Positions 15,647-23,206 of a stretch of DNA of 32,532 nt are shown one piece after another. Under the pieces are notes generated by a model, which saw only the letters and a list, made by a program, of their open reading frames with translations, was not told where the DNA came from and made no database searches. Position 1 is the stretch's first letter. Every line of letters begins with the position of its first letter. Both the position numbers and the translations under genes were made by a program. Origin of the DNA: Nodosilinea sp. LEGE 07298 (GTDB lineage: Bacteria > Cyanobacteriota > Cyanobacteriia > Phormidesmidales > Phormidesmidaceae); the NCBI RefSeq assembly GCF_015207265.1, contig NZ_JADEXE010000042.1, positions 1 to 32,532 of the forward strand, written 5' to 3'.

Positions 15647-16058
15647 CGCAAGAGACAGGTAGGTATGAGTCCAATTCTATCAGTGCAGAAATTTGGAAGA
15701 GATACAGCGACGTAACTGTTCTCAACAATCGACAATCGACGGCCGCGCCTCAGTCGAACTCTCTGCAATGTTAAGGTTCAAGACGGTGATGCACTCTGTA
15801 GCAATTTTGACTTGCTTGGGCGATCGCAATAGGCTAAATTTCTGACTTAGAGCTGTGTGCGTGCAGCTTGATTCCCAAAATTTGGTCGAACGCCACTGGA
15901 AGGTGCTACCAACACCAACCAGCGGCTGACCCCTTCGACAGAACCGGCTGTCTCGGAGGCTGAGTAGCATTTTACTCGTGGCCGCTCCGAACTGCATATT
16001 GTCTGGGAGCGGCCAAGTTTTGGGTTTCCTACCCATCCGTTTCTTGGAGGAAACCCTT
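15647..16058. other. Divergent spacer with a hairpin, no gene seen
   Basis: This 412-base region separates the HNH pair from the next plus-strand gene. It has a HIP1 site near 15822, a possible minus-strand -10 (TAGAAT, 15674-15679), the tandem AATCGACAATCGAC near 15727, and the stem-loop at 15979-16015. Open frames on both strands are short and not protein-like. Confidence 0.5.
15979..16015 (+). promoter_or_regulatory. Stem-loop in the leader of the 94-aa gene
   Basis: TGGCCGCTCC (15979-15988) pairs perfectly with GGAGCGGCCA (16006-16015) around a 17-base loop, followed by AGTTTTGGG. It lies 43 bases before the ATG at 16059. It could be an attenuator-type hairpin or a weak terminator; the T run is short (TTTT). 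Confidence 0.45.
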
Positions 16059-16343
16059 ATGTTGTGTTTGCCATATTTGGTGTCGTCTGCCCGTCGGGGT
16101 GAGGCGACGAACCCGCTGCTGCTTGCGAATTCGGAGAGTCAGCCGGGGCGTGAGCGGTTGCGCCATCTGGTGATTGGGTCGCCGGACGGGGTGCGCGGGG
16201 CGATTAACCACCTGCATTTGCTCAGGTACGCAGAGCAGCGGGAGTGGAGCCGCCAGTTCACGATACCGGAGTCGGGGATTTTGATTACCCCGGAGCAGGG
16301 GGAGGTGTTTAGCTACCTACTACGGTATCGGCAGTTGGGATAA
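16059..16343 (+). CDS. Conserved cyanobacterial hypothetical protein, 94 aa
   Basis: A small protein with the conserved run RLRHLVIGSPDGVRGAINHL followed by HLLRYAEQREWSRQF and ending in EQGEVFSYLLRYRQLG. I recognise the HLVIGSP-x-x-VR-x-x-I-x-HLH-x-L-x-YAE-x-x-x-W pattern as a common cyanobacterial family of unknown function. The start is set at ATG 16059, which has a good Shine-Dalgarno (TTGGAGGAAACC, GGAGG at 16046-16050); a longer frame from 15978 would run through the stem-loop and is rejected. It is the last GC-rich gene before the AT-rich island. Confidence 0.75.
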   Translation: MLCLPYLVSSARRGEATNPLLLANSESQPGRERLRHLVIGSPDGVRGAINHLHLLRYAEQREWSRQFTIPESGILITPEQGEVFSYLLRYRQLG

Positions 16344-16366
16344 CTTATAAACTAGCCAAAGCGAAG

Positions 16367-16405
16367 CGTGTCTATCATCTAAAATATCTGCCGATGATGG
16401 ACACG
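16367..16405. repeat. 13-bp stem-loop at the left edge of the island
   Basis: Bases 16367-16379 (CGTGTCTATCATC) pair with 16393-16405 (GATGATGGACACG) with only one non-Watson-Crick pair, a U-G wobble in RNA, around a 13-base loop. A 12-base palindrome TCAAAATTTTGA follows at 16409-16420. It sits 23 bases after the stop of the 94-aa gene. No poly-T follows, so it is not a classical terminator. Confidence 0.5.
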
Positions 16406-16589
16406 TACTCAAAATTTTGATCATCTGATGGTTGTCGGGGTTTATAAGAATTTCAGGAAAGCCTCGTTTGGACTTCCTTAACCACTAGGGCTATCTATGC
16501 ATCTGCCAACAGTCAAGCTATATTGGATCTAAGCAGTTTCAATTGTTCTTTATTCCCTACCATTAATTTAGAAAGCGAAGAAGCCTAAA

Positions 16590-17393
16590 CTAAGCTTCAA
16601 TGGAATTGATCTCATTTTCTAACTCGTAAATTTCTCTTTCAAGGAATTTCATTTGGCGTTTAATGTTACTTTTCTCTAAGGCGTTTACAACATAGTTAAA
16701 CTGCTCCGAGAGAGCCTGATAATCTGAGGTTAAGTTTGATAGTCTACCTTTTAACTCGGCAATCTTGATTAACGAAAATGGGGTCTTAATGGACTCATCA
16801 ATTTTCCCAGAAACGCTTACAGCTACTTCCTCTTTAGAAGAAGGATCTAGAAATCTATTTATGCTTTCAATAAGTCTTAAAATATCATTATGGAAGTCTG
16901 GGTCTGATCTTACCTTGGCACCATTTAAGAAAGGTAGACTTTGCAGAGCGTGTGGCAGATCCTTTACCCCCATCAAATTTGCATTATTGACGAGCAATGG
17001 GATTAATGGGATTTGTTTTTCCAAAGCTATTTCAATTTCTAACCGAACCCAATCGTTTGGATCTTCCAGTCTACGATTTCCTTCAGAATCAGCAACGCTC
17101 AACCATGTTGGACCAATTATCGCAATAACTACCTGACAGAGATCTATCCAATGACGAATATGGCTTCTGAAGTCAATTCCATAAGGGATAGAATTAACAT
17201 CCTTAAATACAGAATCTCGACCATAATGAATCACCAGGTGATCATATATACGGCCAGTTATATCTTCGCTATCACTCCTGCGGTAAGAAATAAAAATTGC
17301 GTTTCGATCTATCATACTTCTAATAATTTCAGTTAAGACCGGAGTACCATAAAGCTCTAGTGGGTACTGATTTTTGAGAAAAATGGGAGACAT
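16590..17393 (-). CDS. TIR-domain protein with C-terminal coiled coil
   Basis: About 267 residues. The TIR domain begins AIFISYRRSDSEDITGRIYD, continues DSVFKDVNSIPYGIDFRSHI and VVIAIIGPTWL, and contains WVRLEIEIALEKQIPLIPLL, whose first Glu matches the catalytic Glu of NAD-cleaving TIR domains. After a linker, the last 55 residues are a coiled coil with SDYQALSEQFNYVVNALE and KRQMKFLEREIYELENEI. A closely similar coiled coil starts the membrane protein at the other end of the operon. TIR domains in bacteria commonly act as NADase or cyclic-nucleotide-producing effectors. ATG 17393 is chosen (GGGGGA 10 bases upstream); TTG 17411 and ATG 17315, the latter right before the TIR domain, are alternatives. 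It is the last gene of the cluster and has no signal peptide, so it is cytoplasmic. Confidence 0.85.
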   Translation of the reverse strand: MSPIFLKNQYPLELYGTPVLTEIIRSMIDRNAIFISYRRSDSEDITGRIYDHLVIHYGRDSVFKDVNSIPYGIDFRSHIRHWIDLCQVVIAIIGPTWLSVADSEGNRRLEDPNDWVRLEIEIALEKQIPLIPLLVNNANLMGVKDLPHALQSLPFLNGAKVRSDPDFHNDILRLIESINRFLDPSSKEEVAVSVSGKIDESIKTPFSLIKIAELKGRLSNLTSDYQALSEQFNYVVNALEKSNIKRQMKFLEREIYELENEINSIEA

Positions 17394-17455
17394 TAGTTTA
17401 ATATCCCCCAAGGTAAATTATTTCCACAAGAAAAGATCTTGAATTTAAAGATCCC

Positions 17456-18583
17456 CTACTCATTAAGGGGAAGAGGTTCTTCATCTGACTGCTCACTCTC
17501 TAGGAGAGAAACCAAACTTTCTAGTTTCTCTTGAGAGTTATCTTCAGGCTTAAGAGTAAACAAGAGACCTTTATGGAGAGTAATTCCTTCCCCGCAGTCA
17601 CCGTCCTCACTGCTAGTTAGACAAAGAGTGGGTTGTCCATTTAGCTTGCCACTAGTTAAGTAAAGAAAATCTCCTTCTTCAATAAAGTCAGCCAGTCGAG
17701 CGGACACCTGCTTACAACGAGTCTCCGAATCATAACCAGCGTCCTCAAAGAAAACTGAATCCCAAAGTATGAGTAGTCTTTCATCTTCATTCTTGAGCTT
17801 AACTAAAGTCGCGGGTGTATTTTCTTCGCTATCACACAGAAATGAGACACCTTCTAGTTCAACTTTAAAGACAGTTTTGTCTGAAGCTAGATACGATTCG
17901 GAATCAGCGAAAGTTTCCAAAGATGCAATTTGGGAAATGGATTGTGAGTTGCTAGTACTTCCAACAGCCACTGTTGGCATATAGGCAGTGCTCTGTCTCC
18001 TTGTAGGTACAGAATTTACAACTTCAACAGGTCTTTGAGCCGATGGCTTAGGGTTAGTGGTTGTTATGTCTGAAATACCCTCAGGTGTTGTTTGACTGTC
18101 TCCATATGAGCCAGCACGTGGTAAGGCCGTAATTCTAAGATCATTCAATGAATCATCATTCGTACTCGCTTGTTCAGAGGGAGGTAAGGTTGTTCCAGAT
18201 CGGGGAGGAACCGTTGCTTCTGGGACATTTACCACTTCTACTTCCTCGGATAAATCATTCGAGTTTGCCTGTTCGGCAAGAGGCAAAGTTGTTCCAGCTC
18301 GAGGAGGAACTGTTTCAGCAGAATCACTCAGGACTCCTTCACTTGAAGTAGCCTCAGGCTTACTTACTTCTGAAGGCTGAATAGAACCAGCACGAGGCGG
18401 AGGGATATCACTCTCAACAGCTATATTAATCGCTTCGGATGATTGTCGAATGGGGTCAGCCTGAGTGAACTTTTGAGGAGCAAAATCCACTAGTCTAGAA
18501 GAAGCTTCCGCAGGGGACATCCCGATGCAGTAAGACAGTGCTACAGCACCAGAGGCCCAAAGAAAGAAATTCGGATATTCCAT
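17456..18583 (-). CDS. Secreted COP23-domain protein with PPRAG-repeat linker
   Basis: A 375-residue protein with an N-terminal hydrophobic signal (FFLWASGAVALSYCIGMSPAEA). Residues about 45-200 are a disordered, acidic, Ser/Thr/Pro-rich linker in which a motif recurs: PPPRAGS (Arg 64), VPPRAGTTLP (Arg 95), VPPRSGTTLPPSEQAS (Arg 128), LPRAGS (Arg 156). The C-terminal domain (235-365) shows the COP23 pattern: LLILWDSVFFEDAGYDSETR, CKQVSARLADF, GDFLYLTSGKLNGQPTLCL, and GLLFTLKPEDN, with four Cys (250, 290, 321, 330) that could form two disulfides outside the cytoplasm. COP23 was named for a circadian-oscillating membrane protein of Cyanothece; its function is unknown. The gene is 68 bases after the secreted GUN4 gene. 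Confidence 0.8.
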   Translation of the reverse strand: MEYPNFFLWASGAVALSYCIGMSPAEASSRLVDFAPQKFTQADPIRQSSEAINIAVESDIPPPRAGSIQPSEVSKPEATSSEGVLSDSAETVPPRAGTTLPLAEQANSNDLSEEVEVVNVPEATVPPRSGTTLPPSEQASTNDDSLNDLRITALPRAGSYGDSQTTPEGISDITTTNPKPSAQRPVEVVNSVPTRRQSTAYMPTVAVGSTSNSQSISQIASLETFADSESYLASDKTVFKVELEGVSFLCDSEENTPATLVKLKNEDERLLILWDSVFFEDAGYDSETRCKQVSARLADFIEEGDFLYLTSGKLNGQPTLCLTSSEDGDCGEGITLHKGLLFTLKPEDNSQEKLESLVSLLESEQSDEEPLPLNE

Positions 18584-18651
18584 AACTAAACAAAGGTGTA
18601 AAAGAAATACAAAGTGAGTTCACTCCAACTGAATAAAAATAGTTGAGAATA

Positions 18652-19413
18652 TTACAAGCGACAAGCGCCAATCATCTGAAATCTTAAATCCAATATCTGG
18701 CCATCTTCCGACGGTTCCCACTCCATCATCCCAGGTAAGTAACCTTCTATTGAGGCGGCATCGTCATAGTTTGGAAGACTTATATAACTTGCTTTCCTTT
18801 CTACTGAATCATAATCCCAAGATACTAGCCAATCGTCGGAATCTTCTGCCAACCAGTCGATTTCTTCATAGAAAGAACGAAAGTCTTCAGAATTTTGGAA
18901 GACTCTTCTTTGAGCGGCAAAGCCTAGACTTCCCTTACTAGCTTGAATCCAAAGTGCATCGACTTGCCTTACTAAGGAGCAGTTCTCGGGGTTAGCCAAA
19001 AATACCTCCCACTCGGATAAATCAAAACGTCCTTGAGCAAGAGAATTATCTCCGACAGCAGACAAAAGGATATTAAAGGTTGCTTCATCGGCCATTTCCC
19101 ACTGCCTCTCATCGAGAAACTGCTCCAACTCTTCTAACCCAGGAGAAGAATTGTCATTATCAAACGAATCGGTTGTTTCTGGTTCTACAATATTATTGGC
19201 TCTTGGAACGGCTTCTTCAGTAACCTCCAAGCCACTTAAATTGTCACTCTCATTAGCTGAATTCTCCGAAGGTTCCTCTTTTCCTGAGTCTTCAGTGATT
19301 TCAGACTTTAGTTGTGCATAAACTCCACTCGCAAAAACATGAGAATTGACAGAGAAGACAATGCCTGTGGCCAAAAATGAAGCACAACAAATCTTCAAAG
19401 ACGGAAAAATCAT
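18652..19413 (-). CDS. Secreted GUN4-domain protein
   Basis: 253 residues. The N-terminal 34 residues form a signal peptide (hydrophobic core CCASFLATGIVFSV, likely cleavage after VYA or near it). An acidic linker follows, with one isolated basic motif VPRANN (Arg 71), then a GUN4 domain at about 93-175: LEELEQFLDERQWEMADEAT, LSEWEVFLANPENCSLVRQV, and DALWIQASKGSLGFAAQRRV. The remaining 75 residues (RSFYEEIDWLAEDSDDWLVS to MEWEPSEDGQILDLRFQM) are nearly parallel to the kinase C-terminus. Classical Gun4 binds porphyrins and stimulates Mg chelatase in the cytoplasm; this protein is exported and is unlikely to do that. AGGGAG just upstream of ATG 19413 fixes the start. Confidence 0.85.
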   Translation of the reverse strand: MIFPSLKICCASFLATGIVFSVNSHVFASGVYAQLKSEITEDSGKEEPSENSANESDNLSGLEVTEEAVPRANNIVEPETTDSFDNDNSSPGLEELEQFLDERQWEMADEATFNILLSAVGDNSLAQGRFDLSEWEVFLANPENCSLVRQVDALWIQASKGSLGFAAQRRVFQNSEDFRSFYEEIDWLAEDSDDWLVSWDYDSVERKASYISLPNYDDAASIEGYLPGMMEWEPSEDGQILDLRFQMIGACRL

Positions 19414-19536
19414 AGCTACTCCCTAAAAGACCATCAGATAATCAATTGAGTTTTGAGTTCCGTTACCATAAAGTAATAATGAATTCTATATCAATCTTCT
19501 CGTATTTAAAGATTATGATCAAGTGCTTTATCATAA

Positions 19537-19722
19537 TCATTGCTTATGCAGCAATTTCTGGATGCGAGAAATGCGCAAAAGTCCTGTTGCACAAAGACTG
19601 CAGGCAGCATTTTGCTTGCCATAAAAATAAGAAACGTAATGCTCGTATAATATCAAAATTATTGTTAATGAGATCACAATAAAGCCAATAATCGAGAGTA
19701 CTTTATTAATTAAAGTTCGCAA
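19537..19722 (-). CDS. Possible small membrane protein overlapping the kinase gene end
   Basis: A 61-residue frame opening with TTG at 19722, inside the last codons of the kinase (overlap 19710-19722). It carries one strong membrane helix (VLSIIGFIVISLTIILILYEHY) followed by a Cys pair (CSLC) and a basic tail. The gap between kinase and secreted GUN4 genes (296 bases) is otherwise empty, and overlap suggests translational coupling. Against it are the TTG start, lack of a separate ribosome binding site, and AT-rich sequence in which hydrophobic frames arise by chance. Confidence 0.3.
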   Translation of the reverse strand: MRTLINKVLSIIGFIVISLTIILILYEHYVSYFYGKQNAACSLCATGLLRISRIQKLLHKQ

Positions 19723-21296
19723 TCTTCAACCATTTCAAACCTTAAGTCTTCAACCTGACCATCTTCTGATAATGGTTCCCACTCCATCAATCCAGGCAAG
19801 TAACCTTCTATTGAAACAGCTTTACCATAATCTGGAAAATTTATGTAGTTTGCTTCTCTCGCTTCAATATCATACTCCCAAGATATCAACCAATTATTTG
19901 AACCTTCTTCCAACCAATTAATTTGTTCATAAAACGACCGAAAATTTTCGGAAGCTTCATAAACCCTTCTTTGAGAAATAAAGCCCAACTTGCCGTTACT
20001 TGACTGACTCCAAAGCTCATCAACTCGTCTCACCAATGAACAATTCCTAGGATTATTAAGAAATGCTTCCCACTCAGAATTGGCAAATCGTCCTTGAGTA
20101 CGAGAATTACGACCAGCAGCAGTCAAAAGTAGTATGAAAGTAGCTCGATCAGCGTTTTCCCAGTCTTTTCTCTCTAAAGCCTGGGAGAGTTTGGCATAAT
20201 TCCTAAGGGTCAGAAACCGGGGCACAAAATCTAATGCTAATGCCCCTAAAGAGAACAGTAAAAGGAAAATTAGAAGAGCAACCAGTGGAAACGATATGGA
20301 TTTCTTCCTCAAAGCAGGCTGATCATCTTCCCAATAAATATCACTTACATTTATTGGCTCTGGAACACGAGTAAGTCCTGCTCGATATGCCTCTACTTTT
20401 CTAGGTAGTGCTTTTTTAATATCGCACAAGACTTCTTCGGCAATTTGATATCTTTCTCTGTAATGAGATCTGACCATTTTGTCAATGATACTCAACAAAT
20501 TCCCGCTTACAGATACATGCTCTTGCCAAAGAATTTCATCATCTTTGTTTCTTGAGAGTTCATCAATAGGTATTCCAGTAAGAGCCTGAATGCAAACAAT
20601 GCCAAGTGCATAAATGTCGCTATTGAAGCGAGGTCTACCAGCAAACTGTTCAAGAGGCATATATCCTCTTGTACCAATTGAGACAGTTAGAGGATCTGCC
20701 CGGATTTGTGTAATAGCATTGGGGTCTCTAATTTTTTTAACTGCACCAAAGTCAATTAATGTGATTTTCCCATCAGTGCGACGACGGATAAGGTTGGCCG
20801 GTTTAATATCACGGTGAATAACATCTTTTGAATGAACAAAAGCTAAGACTTCTAATACTTCGATCAGTAAGTTAATGACTTTAGTCTCCGACCATTGAAG
20901 ACCTAGCACAAATTCACTACTTAAAGGAAAACCATCAATAAACTCTTGAACAAGGTAGAAATTTCCATTGAGCTTAAAATAAGCTAAGAGCCCAGGAACT
21001 TGATCGTGTTTTCCAAGATCCTCTAAAGTTTCTGCTTCTCTCTGAAATAGGTCTTCAGCAATCTCTAGTGATTTATGATCTTGAGTAGCAGGCTTTAATA
21101 ACTTAATGACACACCTCGGAGTTCCTGGTCTGTCTAAATCACGAGCAACATAGGTTTCTCCCCATCCGCCTTCCTGACTTAACACCTGAATGACTCTGTA
21201 TCTTCCTCTCAATAAGTCGCCTTGTCTCAGCCTAGTGCGGCTTGAGACAAGGCGTTTAGACTTTTGAAAAATAGTTAAAAAAGGGCTCGAGGACAT
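19710..21296 (-). CDS. Membrane Ser/Thr protein kinase with extracytoplasmic GUN4 domain
   Basis: A 528-residue protein. The kinase domain (about 33-298) has a Gly-rich loop variant (SQEGGWGETYVA), the catalytic Lys in CVIKLL (65), HRDIKPANL (Asp 163), DFGAVK (182-187) and GTRGYMPLEQ. A juxtamembrane segment ending in ALRKKS leads to one helix (335-355, FPLVALLIFLLLFSLGALAL). The C-terminus from about 366 is a GUN4 domain (ERKDWENADRATFILLLTAA, RRVDELWSQSSNGKLGFISQ) plus the 75-residue extension shared with the secreted GUN4 protein. Basic residues on the N-side of the helix predict kinase inside, GUN4 outside. Kinase-GUN4 fusions are known in cyanobacteria; the ligand is not. Located 53 bases after the protease gene. 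Confidence 0.92.
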   Translation of the reverse strand: MSSSPFLTIFQKSKRLVSSRTRLRQGDLLRGRYRVIQVLSQEGGWGETYVARDLDRPGTPRCVIKLLKPATQDHKSLEIAEDLFQREAETLEDLGKHDQVPGLLAYFKLNGNFYLVQEFIDGFPLSSEFVLGLQWSETKVINLLIEVLEVLAFVHSKDVIHRDIKPANLIRRRTDGKITLIDFGAVKKIRDPNAITQIRADPLTVSIGTRGYMPLEQFAGRPRFNSDIYALGIVCIQALTGIPIDELSRNKDDEILWQEHVSVSGNLLSIIDKMVRSHYRERYQIAEEVLCDIKKALPRKVEAYRAGLTRVPEPINVSDIYWEDDQPALRKKSISFPLVALLIFLLLFSLGALALDFVPRFLTLRNYAKLSQALERKDWENADRATFILLLTAAGRNSRTQGRFANSEWEAFLNNPRNCSLVRRVDELWSQSSNGKLGFISQRRVYEASENFRSFYEQINWLEEGSNNWLISWEYDIEAREANYINFPDYGKAVSIEGYLPGLMEWEPLSEDGQVEDLRFEMVEDCEL

Positions 21297-21349
21297 CTGG
21301 TATCAAAAGTCATTTATTGAAAGAAAAAGTCTTCACTGGCAATGGCTTT

Positions 21350-23122
21350 TCATGCCATCCGCGTTGGATCGTACGTACGCCTTGCACTTGCAGGATTAAA
21401 GAAAGTAAGGATGGCATGATCATTGGGCAAATGACCAATATTTAGCTGAGTACCGTTCTTGAGTGGATATCCTGTATTAGAGCCAATTTTTTCACCATCT
21501 GCAGTGTTAACAAGGCCATTACTACTTGAATGCCCTTGCCCATCGCCATCATAAATCCTGTATTCTGAGCCAATCTTTTCGAGGACTGCATGTCTTCCAG
21601 AAAAAACATTCCAGTCGTTGGGAATCTCTAAATCAGCCCATGAGGAGTCACGCCCTAGTTTATAATTACCTTCCTTCAAATAGAATCTTCGAACTTGGCC
21701 GTTATATTCAAGCTCAATCCAGGGCGTCAGGGCAGAATCGTTCTTGTTATTAGAGTTTGAAGAATCAAGAGAACCTCTACCAATTGAGGGATCAGATAGA
21801 GGTGGAGTAACGCGAGTAGCGTCTTGGCTCACTTGAAGCCTAGAATTTCGAAAGTATTGTTTGCCAACGAGAACTCCAATTCCAGCAGCTACCAAACCCA
21901 ATACAGTACTTGTCACTATCCAAGTGAGAGAAGAAAAATTAAACGGTGTAGAAGCCACCTCTCTGGGGTTGCTGTCAATAATGAATTCTCCCCTTCTTGC
22001 TTCTGCGATTAAGTCGTCAGCTTCAGAATGGTATTCAAACAGTCCCTTAACTTGCTCAAAAGTGATTATGGCACTTTTGTAATCTTTATTCCATAACTCT
22101 TCAAGCCCTTGACGATATAGCCTGTCAACCTCTCCCTGTTGATTTTGAATACCGCCAGCATCTCCAATAAACTCCTCTATAGTCGAGGTTGGAACAGCAT
22201 TCGGAATACTGCCGGTGCCTGAACGAACATCTTGTACCCCGAAGGATATCATTCCGACAACTTCTCCAAGTGTGTTCAAAACTGGACCGCCCGAAATGCC
22301 GGTTGAGACTGATGCACTGATTTGAATAACATTAACTCCATCCGCTGTTTTCTTTATCGCGGAAACATTCCCAGGGATATTAGACATTTGAAGAGAAGAA
22401 TCTATATCCAGAATATCTATATCAGCTTCAGATGGATATCCCAAAACTATGATATCGGAAGCTGGTTCGGGTAAACTTGAATCAGATAGTTTTAAAGTTG
22501 GTGCATCTTGAACCTCGATTTTAATAATGGCTACGTCTTTACCTCGTATTTGAGTATTTTCGTCATCAATAGGATCACCAAACGACTCGATTCTAAAAGG
22601 GAAGGTTTCACCATTGGGGAGAACAACTCGATTGATAGTCTCTAATCCTCCAACCAATCTTGAACGCTGTCTAATAAACTCTTTCGATTCCTCATCGTCC
22701 GAGTAACTACCAGGCTCAAAACCCCCATATTCTTCAAGACGAGCTACGAATTGTTCAAATAAGTCTTCCTCGCATTGCTCAAAAGAATTATCCGTATTGC
22801 TAACAACGTGGGCATTCGTCGCTATGTATCCATTCGGGTGAATGACAAAGCCAGAACCTGAACCACCTGATATAACTTCCTCTTGTAACGGAGGAAGACC
22901 ACCCTGTTCTGAATTAAAAAACTGATAAGTTCCTCTACATCCGTCAAGTATCCGAACAACTGCTGGCTCAGAAAGTTGAATCAACCTTTCTCTAGACAAG
23001 TCTGTCTGCGCATAACCAGCAGGCTGAAAAGCAAATGAGGCAATTGGCAAAAATATAGCTGTTAAAGAGAGCTTTGACTTCCAAGGGCGTAGGCCCGGTG
23101 TTTTTAACATGACGCTATCCAT
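21350..23122 (-). CDS. Membrane-anchored trypsin-like protease with cytoplasmic FHA domain
   Basis: A 590-residue protein. A signal sequence (LSLTAIFLPIASFAFQPAGYAQ) precedes a trypsin-like fold with an intact triad: His 105 in TNAHVV, Asp 196 in DVAII, Ser 277 in TGISGGPV. After a helical, TPR-like stretch (about 331-378) comes a membrane helix (397-420), a Ser/Asn-rich linker and an FHA domain (about 485-577) with the phosphopeptide-binding residues YKLGRD, SGRHAVLE and SSSNGL. The protease should therefore be outside the cytoplasmic membrane and the FHA inside, where it can bind phosphothreonine made by the adjacent kinase; this link is inference. Two Cys flank the catalytic His region (C62, C117). 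ATG 23122 has AGAAGG just upstream. Confidence 0.9.
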   Translation of the reverse strand: MDSVMLKTPGLRPWKSKLSLTAIFLPIASFAFQPAGYAQTDLSRERLIQLSEPAVVRILDGCRGTYQFFNSEQGGLPPLQEEVISGGSGSGFVIHPNGYIATNAHVVSNTDNSFEQCEEDLFEQFVARLEEYGGFEPGSYSDDEESKEFIRQRSRLVGGLETINRVVLPNGETFPFRIESFGDPIDDENTQIRGKDVAIIKIEVQDAPTLKLSDSSLPEPASDIIVLGYPSEADIDILDIDSSLQMSNIPGNVSAIKKTADGVNVIQISASVSTGISGGPVLNTLGEVVGMISFGVQDVRSGTGSIPNAVPTSTIEEFIGDAGGIQNQQGEVDRLYRQGLEELWNKDYKSAIITFEQVKGLFEYHSEADDLIAEARRGEFIIDSNPREVASTPFNFSSLTWIVTSTVLGLVAAGIGVLVGKQYFRNSRLQVSQDATRVTPPLSDPSIGRGSLDSSNSNNKNDSALTPWIELEYNGQVRRFYLKEGNYKLGRDSSWADLEIPNDWNVFSGRHAVLEKIGSEYRIYDGDGQGHSSSNGLVNTADGEKIGSNTGYPLKNGTQLNIGHLPNDHAILTFFNPASARRTYDPTRMA

Positions 23123-23206
23123 TTTCCTTCTTTAAATTGACTTGAAAGTTAAATACACAGGGAACATTAAAGAATGAGAAAACTCTTTCATCTAATTATC
23201 ATAGAA

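Noticed and set aside
15978-16058. Upstream extension of the 94-residue gene
   Set aside because: The extension reads through a 10-bp stem-loop, while ATG 16059 has a clear GGAGG.
18652-19413. Annotation of this gene as the chlorophyll-pathway regulator Gun4
   Set aside because: It has a signal peptide, an acidic linker and an extra C-terminal block, so it is a GUN4-domain protein and not the cytoplasmic Mg-chelatase activator.
19446-19682. Plus-strand frame of 78 residues between two minus-strand island genes
   Set aside because: No ribosome binding site, opposite strand, AT-rich hydrophobic run complementary to the possible small membrane protein.
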